This document shows, one piece after another, positions 35,663 through 46,373 of a stretch of 64,000 nt of DNA (positions within the stretch are counted from its first letter, which is position 1; each line of letters opens with the position of its first letter). Under the pieces are notes generated by a model. It saw only the letters and a program-made list of their open reading frames with translations, searched no databases and was not told the DNA's origin. The stretch covers positions 2,480,001 to 2,544,000 of the forward strand of contig JYIP02000005.1 in the NCBI GenBank assembly GCA_001051155.2, written 5' to 3'. A program made the translations under genes and the position numbers. This DNA comes from Chrysoporthe austroafricana (lineage: Eukaryota > Ascomycota > Sordariomycetes > Diaporthales > Cryphonectriaceae).

Positions 35663-38600
35663 TCATTTTCCTCTCAAAAAAAGCGACGAGAGCCGCGCTA
35701 GGATCGTCGTAGGCTGCTGCTTCGGCGCCGGGGGCCGCGGCGCGTCCAGCTGGCCGATGAGCTTGAACCTGCCGCCGCTCTCGGGCTTTGTGCTGTTCTT
35801 GTTAGGATCGGCCGGCGGGGTCCGGGTCTCCCGCCGTCGCACCGACCTGACCCGCCGTACAGCGAGGTCTTCCTCTGCAGGGGCGGCGGCCTCCTGCCCG
35901 GGCTCCTCGGCGGTCGGCGCCGGCGATGCTGGTGGCGGTGCCGGCGGCTCCTGCGTCGACTGGTGCCTGGACAGTACCCGTCTCGCGCGCGGCTTGAACG
36001 AGTTATGGTCAGTATCCTGCACACAGAAAGTCTTGAGGGGTGCCTGGGCATGCATGAAGAGGTAGGGCCTGCCCCCCGGCCCCCCCCCCAACCTCCTTTA
36101 TATATATAAGAGTCTGATGAGATGCCCCCTGGAGGCAAGGAAATGCAGGCTTCAGACCTGCAACAGGTTGCTTACCTGCTCGCGGGGCGACTGGGCTCGG
36201 CGGGCCGCCAGGGTGCTAGGCCCGACCTCTCCGCTCGCCCGCTCCTCGTCGACCGGCGCGGCCTGCTCGCAAGCGCGCGGCGGAGTCGGGGCCCGTGGAC
36301 GCGGCGCGGGCCCAGGCGGGGAGTCGGTCCTGCGCGTCTCGGGCGATGCTGCCGCTGCTGCTGGGAGTGCTGCTGCCATCGTGGTCGGCGTGCGGGGAGA
36401 CCTCCCCATCGAGGGGGGCCTGCGGCGGTCCGACTCCTCGAGCGTAGGCAGCTGGAGGGCGTTGTCGTCGATGAGAGTGGCCTCGTCGGCTTCTGCCCTC
36501 TGGGCCTTCTGGTTGCCAGACCAGTTGACGACCGAGTTCAGCCACATGTCGTGTTCCTTGCGGAGGTTGGCAGTGTCGTCTATATGAACTGCCGGGATGA
36601 TGTCTTCCATCCCAGTGAAGCCTTGTTCAGGCTTTTCCTGTGCGTCCGCGCCGGCGACGGGTGTTGATTCATCGCCCATCCACACGTCTGCCTCCTCGGC
36701 GGCCGTCTCCCCCGAGACTTCGAAAAGCCGGCTGATGCGCTCGGTAGCTGCATCAACCCCTCTAGTCGCACCGAAGCCGGGACGTTCGATCCAGCCGTCA
36801 GCGCCGAAGATGATCTCCTCGATGCTCCAATTGTTCATCGGCGTGAACCCGTGGCTTGTGAGCCAGCCCGTGCGGTGCATCTCTGCTCCCGCATAAGCGA
36901 TCATAACTGCGTTGTCGGTGCAGAATGTCTGGCTCGGGGCGACGACCTTGACGTCCTTAAACCCGCGGGCTACAAGCATTGACTTGGCGACCTTTCGTAG
37001 GAACATATTGCTTGCCACGCCCCCCGATAAGACGAGAGACTTTGGCGGCTGTGCCCGCAATTTCTCGTCGTCTTGAAGGGCAAAGATGACTCTGCTCACT
37101 AGAAGAAAAAAAATCCCCAGTCAGCTTTTACGATCTCGAGAAAGCACATGGGACTGGTCTTTGGGTTGCCCCGGCCCCCCAACAAAAGAAGTCCAAGATA
37201 GGCGCAAGGAGGAACGGATGTGGCAGGTCACTCACTGAGGTGCTCAAAGGCAATTCTCATTGTATGAAGAGCCAGATCTCGCCTCTCATCATCAGGCATA
37301 TTAGGTCTTTGGCTTATGATCTTCAACACAGAGCCATTGAGGGAGGTTAAATTGTATGTCATTTCCTTCGAATTCATCAGCGGTGGCCTAATCTCCCATC
37401 CATACTTGGACTTGTAGACTTGAAGCTCGTCGCGACGCGATGCGGGAGCTGAATAATGTATCGTCTGTTTGGGCGGATTCACAAAGTCCTCCATGAGCTT
37501 CGGGTAGACGACGGTCGTGGCATGCTCCGGAACGGAGCCTTGGGGTAGTAGGTCCCTGGCGATCTTGTCCAGTACATCACCCAGAGCTACACCTTTCACC
37601 GAGGCCAGGATTCGGTGGTTGACCGGCGATTTAGTGTGAACCAGCATTGTGTGCTTTCCAGATACAAGAAGTGTGAGGAAGGGGTACTTAGGACCATTTG
37701 CGCCTGGTAGTAAAGATTGAGAGCTCCGATTCAAAGCCGTCTCCCTGCCATGCGTTAGTACCCTTTTGTGAGCGCCAAAGCTGCATTTTTGAGGCCCCCA
37801 GCAAACAAAGGGGCACAGTGAACTAAGAAGACGAGGGAAATAAGAAGGGGGGAGGGCAGGAGGGAGGAGGGCCTCACGCACATGAGCGGGGTTAAGGCAT
37901 GCGCCTGCATATGCTGCATGGGCCAAACATTAGATATCCCTACGTGTGATGAAGTTCGAGGGCCCATCCACAGCGAGAACTACTTACATGAACACCAACG
38001 AGCGGTACGAACCAGGCAACGGAGCTGTCCGCATTCAAGAGTTAGCACCTGGCAGGAGAAACGGAAATGAGTATTCGGCACATTGATCAGAGGCGTTCTG
38101 CCTGTCTGCACTTGGCATATTGTGCACAAATGGGCATCTTGTGGCCAAAAGCACCCGGAGGGCAGGGGATCGAAATACGCACAGTGCCTCTGTCGACACA
38201 AGGGGTGTTAGCATCTGTCTTTCCTGGAGGTATTCCACGCATGTGAAGTACTTCGAGCGCTGTTTTTGAAGCAAATACGCCACCCAGATGTTATCGCGCC
38301 AATATCCGTAGCCTTCGAAATAGTCTTCATCATCTGCTAGGTGGGGAGACGCAAGGCAGGATATCACATACTGGCTGTAGCCACACCAACGCTGAGACAA
38401 GCCCCCATGCCAGGGCCTCGTGTCACGGCTATCAAGTCGGGCTTGCTGAAAATGTATGGCGGTTGAGCTGTTGTGCCAACTTTGTCAAAAGGTAAGCCGC
38501 GTAAATAAGAAGACCGCGCTTCCTCAGACGACACCGTGAGATATCCGACACCATGAGAGGGGGTTGACAACGACTGTATCGCGTTGTGGACGAGCCGGGA

Positions 38601-38991
38601 CAGGCTATTGATTCCTATTAGTATATGATCTTCTCTCAAGACTCCTGTTTCCCGTTACAAGAGGAGACTATGTCTATCTAGGTACAAACGAAGGACATGT
38701 AGATTATCTGTACACCGTGCAAACTTACTGCGTCGTATGGCTTTTCACCGCCTCTACCGGATGAATCCCTCGTAGTTCATGATTTGGACAAGAGACTCGC
38801 TCGTTGTAAACGATGCTGGCGGCGGCCCCTGCATTAGCGTATTTGAGCACGGCAATACATGTGTCGTCCGCTGACGTCTCAATCCCCAGCACCGTCAGGG
38901 TCCTCCGCGACGGACGAGAGAGCTCTGTCAGAGCGCGACGACAGAGTGTGGGCCGGACCGTCAGCCTCAGCAAGGCGTGTTGCCGCGCCAT
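35663..38991 (-). CDS. QRI7: tRNA N6-adenosine threonylcarbamoyltransferase, mitochondrial (Qri7/OSGEPL type), C-terminally extended
   Basis: Eight exons on the minus strand: 38991..38729, 38604..38372, 38189..38183 (7 nt), 38024..37988, 37913..37882, 37744..37236, 37098..36176, 36016..35663; 785 aa. The N-terminus is Arg/Leu-rich (mitochondrial presequence), then VLGIETSADDTC starts the ASKHA/Kae1 fold. TRGPGMGACLSVGVATA continues through the 7-nt exon into KALSVAW. HHMQAH holds the metal-binding HxxxH (His181, His185). VSGKHTMLV, KSLVLSGGVASNMFLR, CTDNAVMIAYAG and a WIERPGF block (from Trp463) complete the domain. The enzyme transfers the threonylcarbamoyl group to A37 of ANN-decoding mitochondrial tRNAs. 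About 315 further residues, rich in Pro, Ala, Arg and Glu, follow; yeast Qri7 is about 407 aa in all. The last intron (36017-36175) is less certain; without it the protein ends at 36152. Confidence 0.87.
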
Positions 38992-40386
38992 CTTCTGAAG
39001 ATCACCATGGAAGGTGATGTTTGTGCCGGCCCCCAACGGCCGTGACTATGCCGGGCCTCAAAACAACTGAAAGGTGGCAGAAGACGAGAAAAGCCTAAGT
39101 AACGTCTAAGCAATCCACAAAGTCTGGCACCACGCCACGACAGTCGAGTGCTTCGTGGCGTTGAGACTCTCCCACTGTAGGTGTCGAGGGCGACGAGACA
39201 AGGACCAGACTGTATCTGGTCGTGAAGCGATGGGGGCTGTGCTAAGCCTTCTACCGGCACCTGCGCAGCGATGCACGGACAAGGTGGATGGTATGAGTTG
39301 AGTTGGTACTGCGTGTCGTAAAAGTGAGCCTTTGGCAGCGGACACCGAATGAAGGGGAAAAAAAGGTAGATGTACCAAAGTACCTCGATCCACTACAGCT
39401 TCCACATCCCTGCCACAACAGTGCCACCCTGCACTACCCCAACCTTGGACCCTGAGCGGGAACAAGCGTGCAGGGATAGGATCCGCAACGTCGACGACGC
39501 TGCCCGCTAACACTATAATAACCTTCTCTTCTCTTCCCTCTCTCTTTTTTTCTTTTTTATACGAGATATGTTGAGCCAACCAGGCAAGACCTGACATCCC
39601 AGATACTCGTCCTAGACACCGAGAGCATCATCACCTAATGTCTGCTATCAAACAGGGACTATATCTCTCTATCTCGGGCGCATCACTCATCCTACCTAAG
39701 CATTAAGCTAGTATGAACATCCATAGGTTGCGTCGTGGAGGAGTATTCAATTTTGACTGAATGTTGGACAAAATATAGACTATTATTTGGCCGCTATACG
39801 ATTAGATGAATTGAGAAGCGAGGAATCTGCACGGCGTTTGTCTTCGCCAGCACTGCGATTTGAATACGTATATAGCCTTCGTAGTTCACGTAGGGGAGTG
39901 GTTAAGACCATTAAAGAACATGCTGCCGCGTGTGCTGTATATGTATAAATCGAAACGCCACACAAGGCTTCTGCCCAAGCCTGGCCTTCATGCGCATACA
40001 TGAGACAGCGAGTACAGGCATGTTCTGCCAATTCCCAGCGTCGCCGGGCCATTGCCAATCGTCACATAGGCGTTCGGCGGCGCATCAACGATATAGCCCG
40101 CTTCAGAGCAACTCCCCCTCGACATCGCTACCAAAAAAATAATATGCCATTGCTATACGTGCTGAATATATACCCTGGCAGAGTCACTTAAATTGTCTCG
40201 TGATTCGCCGCCGACCCGGACGAGAATGGGATGCCCACACCGTCGTGGGCCCGGTCCGCGTCCTTGTCCGCGACGGTGAACGTCGGCCGCTCCGGGCCGA
40301 AAATAAGACACCATCGGCTCAACGCCCCACCGACCCATTCATTCATGAGTATCCTGATGGAACCACCATCTCAACGAATAAGAAGC
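38992..40386. other. Intergenic, AT-richer, before the tRNA
   Basis: Contains the QRI7 promoter and 5' UTR (about 39000-39600; an upstream in-frame ATG lies at 39036) and about 700 bp of AT-rich DNA with no coding similarity. I see no other RNA gene. Confidence 0.45.
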
Positions 40387-40485
40387 GCGCAAATGGTTTA
40401 GTGGTAAAATCCATCGTTGCCATCTTCATGATACCCATCATGAGATAAATTCGATGGGCCCCCGGTTCGATTCCGGGTTTGCGCA
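40387..40485 (+). tRNA. tRNA-Gly(GCC) with intron
   Basis: Acceptor stem GCGCAAA pairs with TTTGCGC, discriminator A at 40485. The D arm holds AGTGGTA. The anticodon stem CATCG/CGATG encloses loop TTGCCA with anticodon GCC at 40419-40421. T arm CCCGG-TTCGATT-CCGGG. A 28-nt intron (40423-40450) follows position 37, the canonical place. Inside it TCATGAT and ATCATGA form a 7-bp hairpin around ACCC. Mature length is 71 nt, normal for tRNA-Gly. The internal B box is GGTTCGATTCC, and a T-run directly after the gene fits an RNA polymerase III terminator. Confidence 0.95.
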
Positions 40486-40494
40486 TTTTTCTTT
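40486..40494 (+). terminator. Pol III terminator T-run
   Basis: TTTTTCTTT begins at the base after the tRNA discriminator, with more T shortly after. At least four T is enough to stop RNA polymerase III. Confidence 0.75.
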
Positions 40495-40739
40495 TTTCAG
40501 TTTCTGCTTCTCCTCTTCTTGCTTGATATTCTAGTATATTTCTTTGTCGCTAGTTGCTATAGCGGGCTCCCCTGTTTTATTGCTGGTTTTCTCTCGATCG
40601 TGAATCTGGCTGCGAACGAAAACTCAGTGCACATGCAGCACTTCCGCATTCTACTTCCCAAGCTCCACTGGCCATATGGCATTGGTTGGCTGGCAATGTT
40701 CGAAAGGAGAGCCTACCAGCCTAAGGAACAACTATCGGC

Positions 40740-41764
40740 CAGCGCCATGAGCTTTTCACCTCAAAGCCGAGCAACCAAGTCTACCGATCTAACAAGTGTT
40801 GCAAAATCTGGTACAACTAAGAGCAAGAAGTCGATCTCAGCTTACAACCGTGGGTTCGAACAGCATTTGACCGACTATGGGATCCACATGATTTGGAAAT
40901 CGAAAAAGCCAGAGTTGGCAGAGTAAAAACAGAGCTGGTGGTCCCGAGGCCGTCCCTCTTGCCCTCTCGCTTCTCGGATGGCGCTTTCGAGGCCTTCCAA
41001 GAGACTAATGCTCAAGCTAAGGACGACGATATGCAGATGTGATTCCAACATCCATCCGCTAGGAATACAATATTCGGCCACCTGGATCCACTAACGGACG
41101 GGACTATTGTGCCGCCTATACCAGACATCTATTATGGTGCGGTCCCTGAACAACTTGATCCGACTATCCCCAACGAACTCAGTCATTATATCGTCCCTTT
41201 AACTGCGGTAGACAAACCCATTGCGCCGAACTATCTTTCTGGAGGCTAAGGCCCAAGATGGTTCTGCAGCGGTCATGATGCGACACGCTCGCTATGGTGG
41301 GGCGGTTAGACTCCGCTCCATGCACAGCTTGCAGAACTACGGCCAGGAGGAACCATCCTACGACGGCAACTCGTATACACTACAACATATCATAATGGAC
41401 AACTCCAGCTCCTCACCCACCACGCCACCGCGCCTACCACCTCCGGTACGCGGCCAGAGTACCACACGACCCAGCTTAGGACGTTTGGGATGACAGACAT
41501 ACGGGTGACTTTTGTTCAAGGTGCTACTGCATTCAGGAATACACGAGATCTGGCGAAGCACCATCGAGGTACCTTCATCTAGGCCGCAAATTCCAAGCAC
41601 CATACACGATTGGCATCTGCTCAAAAGAACCTGGCTGTCTCCAGTGAACGTTACTCTGCGTCAGACAATATTGAAAGGCAACAGATTCCCTCTCCTCGCC
41701 AGATACAGCAGTCTGTCAGTGCCATGAACTTACTTTTATCACAAATCTATGTATCTATGGGATG
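40740..41764 (+). pseudogene. Broken DUF7924-like fungal gene
   Basis: Conceptual translation runs through at least three frames. Frame A gives SKKSISAYNRGFEQHLTDYG and stops at 40924. Frame B continues with VPRPSLLPSRFSDGAFEAF, a stop near 41040, then LDPLTDGTIVPPIPDIYYG, PEQLDPTIPNELSHYIVP and DKPIAPNYL, with a stop near 41248. Frame C resumes FLEAKAQDGSAAVM, MHSLQNYGQEEPSYDG; another frame gives PEYHTTQLRTFGMTD and VQGATAFRNTRDLAKHHR. In order and content this matches the multi-copy fungal family I know as DUF7924 (function unknown, frequent in Sordariomycete accessory genome). Several stops and shifts show decay. A weak continuation of the first frame reaches upstream to about 40600. Family number is from memory; the pseudogene status is seen directly. 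Confidence 0.78.
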
Positions 41765-42652
41765 ATGGAAGTCTGGCAGCAAGATCTCAGCGGCTGTTTA
41801 CTGGTGAGTCCTCGGGGGCAGCCATTGGGGTTGAAGTCTGCATGTTGCGCATATCTCTACATTGTCATCCGGGTCCTATAAGTTTAGAACAGGTTGCTCC
41901 GGGTAGTTGATCCCCCGCTCCCTTTGTTCCTACCCTCGGTCTAGGTACTATGGTCCGGTGCTGATTCTGTAAAGATTTTCTTCCCATCTGTGTTTTTTTG
42001 CTTTGGGTTCCCAAAAAGACAAGAGCTTCTCGTCGTTCGAAAAATAAAATAGTATGCCAATTGCCTGGTCGAACCTGAGCAGCGGCACCCACCACCACCG
42101 TGCTCTGCCGAGCGAGCTATTTGTCTCGCTTAAGTAGGTATACGCAACGTGGTACAGACCAACCCGCCTGCGTCGAACCCTATTAATTTGCAGAGACCAG
42201 GCGGCGGTCTTCGGCATCCTGCCTCGCCCCCCCTTCCTGACCGCGGTTGCTCCTCAACATCCACGCTCTTACAGGTGGTGGGATCTATATGCATGCCGGT
42301 AGGTTCGTGAGCCTCATCGATGCATCTGAACCCGAAGTGATGTCCACTTTAAGGTGGTGCAGCTGATGCACGTAAGCCCAATAGAATACAGCCACGAAGC
42401 AGCTGCAGAAGGTAATATTGGGTAGGTATTTATTCGCAAGTGTGCTTTGCCTGGGTGGAGATGGGAGGGAAATGTGGGCTGCTATGCTTATGCTTAAATA
42501 CTTCACTAGTTCACCACACGCATATGAGTCTTCATCTTGTCCATTTCCCTGACACAAGAGCGCTCGCTGTCGGTCACTCCACCAGGACACCAAGGCACCG
42601 TTCTTAATTGACAAGTTTATTTATCGGTAAGAGGCCAGTCACGCTTTGGACC
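41765..42652. other. Intergenic, AT-richer
   Basis: Between the pseudogene and the CorA-like gene. No coding similarity, RNA gene or terminal repeats recognised. The final 100 bp is the promoter-proximal region of the CorA-like gene. Confidence 0.45.
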
Positions 42653-45600
42653 ATGTCCAATTCCAGGCGCCAGCGTACGAAGAGCTACAGCTATGAGCAT
42701 GAGAGACCCCCCTCAATCACACCGGCCACAGAGCGGCGCAGATGGAAGTCGCAGACAGACGAGTCGAATCGGCATGTGAGTCCAGCAAGAAGCCGCCGTT
42801 TAAGCGACATCAGCTCGCATGATAGTATCCTCAGCAGCCCGGGGGAGGGTGAAGAGGAGGAAGCACAAGACGACGACGACAATGGAGTGTTGAACGGACT
42901 CCCCTTCGGCGAATCTTCCGCCACTCCTGAAGCGGATACAATCAGCGGAATCGCCTCCGATAATGATGCCCAGGACACTAGTCTAGCCGGAGAATCTGCC
43001 GGAAATGCATTCGATCAGGCCGATGTCTCTCATGCTGCCACTTCTGAGGAAATTCTCAACGTTGTGTTCTCGCGCTATGTGGACGACCAGTTCTCATCCG
43101 GCGGAAACGATATCTGGACTATCAATGGGAATGAGCTTGGAGCTGAACTCATTTTCACAATGGGTAGCAGGCACACCACAACTGCTTCTACAGGAGGCTC
43201 TGCTTTATTTCAGTGGATGTAAGGCCCCCAATATACAAGGTTCTCACAAAAATTTGAACCAGCTGACTTTGTATTTTCCTGCTAGACACTTCCATTCAGT
43301 ACTATGGATTTCACAACATTCTGTGTAAGAGGAGAATACAATGAGAAAGATATGACACTCCATGAGCTGTGTACTGACAATATGTATAGCGACAGGCAGG
43401 ATCACTACCAGGCCTTGCTGAGCAAGACAAAAAGGAAGTGGGCTGGGTCCTTCAGCGAGCTCTTAAACAGGTGGTGAAGCCACTTGTTGCACCAAAAACT
43501 GGTAATGGAAGCATGGTAGAGCCAGTTCTGGTTGGGAAGGAAATCAGAGCCAAGGGGCCGAAGGAAGAACTAGCAAGATACTCTTCCATGGCTGTTCCAT
43601 ACTTCATCCTAGGGAGCCATCTTCCACACTCAAGATCATATCCTTCCAGGCCTTTAATACAGTACCTTCGCTTCTCCACCACTAAGCGGGCAGATGTAAT
43701 TCCACGAGACCGCAGCTTCCATGTCTCAAGTCTGTGGTGCTTAGTAGTGGCCAACAGTAAGTATCAACCCTCAATTCAAATTATCACCAATATCTTCAAG
43801 CATTTATCAGACTAACTGAGGATTTGCGTGTCTGTTCTCCTCAGAATACCTGATCACTTACACGCCCCAGATCAAAGCTACAGAGCTCCTTGGTGATCTT
43901 GTGCAGATCCGCTTTGAGCCACCTTGCAAGGCAGTGGATTCAAAAGAAAATCTACTACACATCATCTTCTACGATCACCTGTATTTAATACCAGTTAAGC
44001 AGTGTGATTCATGGTTTGTAAGTTATCCAGCAATTTAGTTTCCGCCCCTTGCCCCCTCCCCCCAAAAAGGAGAGGCAGACAAAATTTCTGTGTTATTCAC
44101 ATTATTATCTGCTTACAGAAGCTCTCCAAATTGTTCCACATCTTCAGTCATCGATTTGACGATAACTACAACGTTTTCTGGCGGGATCATCAGATTAAGC
44201 CTCGGCAGTGGCCTTCAATCATCAAGCTAGCACTCAAACACCCAACTACCATACACATTTTGTTGAAGTATGTACTATATCTGCCTTGATTCAGTATGTA
44301 TGTATGAAACCAGTCATAAAAGCTGCCTAACATTGGACCATTTGCAGGGAACACATGATTCCTAGCTCTTTTAGCACGGTTTTACCTGGCATTGACCTTG
44401 ATGAGGATGCTGCTTCAGAGGTTGCAGTTCCAAAGCCCTCAACCTCAACCTCAACCTTAGATAAGGAGAGCCCAAGTCCATCCTTGAAAGCACAAGATGA
44501 TGCTGTAAGTTTGGCCACACTTCAGAGCAATAGAGGACTATTGCTGAAGAATGACAACCTTGCTACCAAGCTCCTTGGTGGGAAAACAGAGTCTTTGAAA
44601 CTGCCAGCACCCAGAAGCCCACGAAACAGTGTGCTTCAAATCCCAAAGAGAAACTTGTCCTCAACTCCAATCTCAATGGAGTCTTACCTCCAACAATTTC
44701 ATGCCATCCAATGGATTGCCTTACAACAAGCAGGCCTGCAAGAACAGCTCAAACTCGGAACAGATACTAAGGCCAAAGGAACACCGGTGATCTCAATTCC
44801 AGATGCTAGGCCCCTGGACTATGACCAGAAAGTTCAGCTGTATCTTGATGAGTTGTACAAACACATCAACACCACAGCTAGCAGCAAGACAAGAGGCATC
44901 TTGAACAAGTCACCACTCAAATCATTGGCAGAGGTAGAGCAGGCATTGGCTAATATGATTCGCGGCAAACTAGACGAAGAAGCTGTCCTCCAGGCAAAGC
45001 GGGATCTGCTGGCTGCTTCTAAAGCAATCTTCCAGATCTTCCTACCTCTTGATCACAGTGGAACCATCTGTTCCAAGTATTGGGGGGCAATGCACAGGAC
45101 CATCACGGTAAGCTAATCTGTGAAGCCTGCTGTCCAATGTCTACGCTCGTTGAGCACAAGGCTAATACTTGATGCTTGCACTTCTCGAAGGCCAAAGTAT
45201 CCCGCCGGCCGAGCAAGGCCGTCAGACGGATGCTGAGTACTCTTGTCGAGACAGCTAAGAAAGCTGTGCAAGTTTGCGAGCAGCTTTCGAACGGCAAAGG
45301 CCCTGATCCGTCCAGGACCAAGCTCTCAGTGTCTTTCGTGAAGGCATTTTACTATCTGCTCATGCTACAACTACAATGGCCGAAGACTTGGGAGCCAATC
45401 AAGATGGCACCGGTGAACAGATACCACGACAAGCTTCAACAGCAACTCGAGGAAGCCTACGACTCGGTCTTCGAGGCCACTCCGGATGAAGAGGATAAGA
45501 AGGGTCTTGTCGAGACGCGAGCGGTAGCGGTCAGCGAGATCGTTGTTCTCCTATCACGCCATGTGGTGGGAGACATCACTGGTGGCCAGGGCCGACCAGT

Positions 45601-46373
45601 TTTGGACGCCTATGAGCACTGCTTCAAACAACTGGTGAGTCTACATCATTAATCATGACTGTCATGATGCGAAAGAGTGACTCTAACATGTTGTCTAATA
45701 TTATGTACTAGGAAACGCAAGCCAGAAAGCATCCACTTGATCGGAGCCATCAGGAAAATATCGTCCTGTTACTTGAAGAATTGGACGACTTCGAGGCCCA
45801 ACTCAAAGACCAGCGCCGTGTCGTAGAGGAACTACTCCAACTTTTGGGAATCCCAGAGGACTCGGAGTTTCACAGGCGGTTCCATATCCAAGTTGCCGAG
45901 GGCGTTGTTAGGGCGACTTACTCAAAACTAAGATCCTTAGAGGATCTTCGCGGAAGAGCGGAGAGACTGGCCCAAAGCGGCCGCGAATACATAGAGAACA
46001 AGAAGGATCGCCAGGAGGCCGCTATATATGTCTTCACCATCGTCACCATCGTCTTCCTCCCAATCTCGACCGTGTCGAGTATCTTCGGGATGAACACCTC
46101 CGATGTGCGAAACATGGAGCAGTCTCAGGTCAGCCTCACCGTCGTCTATATTCTCTTCATCGTCCCAGAATCCCTCCCCTCTCACCTTCCGGTGCATCTG
46201 GGTACTTCGATTTAGCTGACGAGTAAATGGAACAGTGGGTGTTCTGGGCGACCGTCGTGCCCGTCACAATGGTCGTTGTCATCGCTTCGTTGTATGGGGC
46301 GGGAGTGTTATCATGGCGCACTTCATCTGCCTTGCCAGAGCAGCATCAACAGCTTCCGCGAAAACCCAGTTGA
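42653..46373 (+). CDS. CorA-like Mg2+ transporter-type membrane protein, long N-terminal region
   Basis: Nine exons: 42653..43218, 43300..43470, 43548..43756, 43845..44017, 44119..44267, 44348..45107, 45191..45634, 45712..46128, 46236..46373; about 1008 aa. The first ~150 residues are polar and disordered. A soluble domain contains WITMDFTTFCVRG, a FHVSSLWCLVVANKYLITY block typical of fungal CorA-like proteins, a Ser/Thr/Pro-rich linker and helical repeats. A coiled coil (LEELDDFEAQLKDQRRVVEE) leads to two C-terminal membrane segments: one (AIYVFTIVTIVFLPISTVSS) ending in the GMN signature (IFGMNTS), and one starting WVFWATVVPVTMVVVIASL. GMN is the ion-selectivity motif of CorA channels. Large fungal members are of unproven transport function. 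The exon 2/3 junction is uncertain: donor GTGGTG at 43471 is weak and acceptor 43511 is also possible. All other joins restore frame. Confidence 0.82.
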
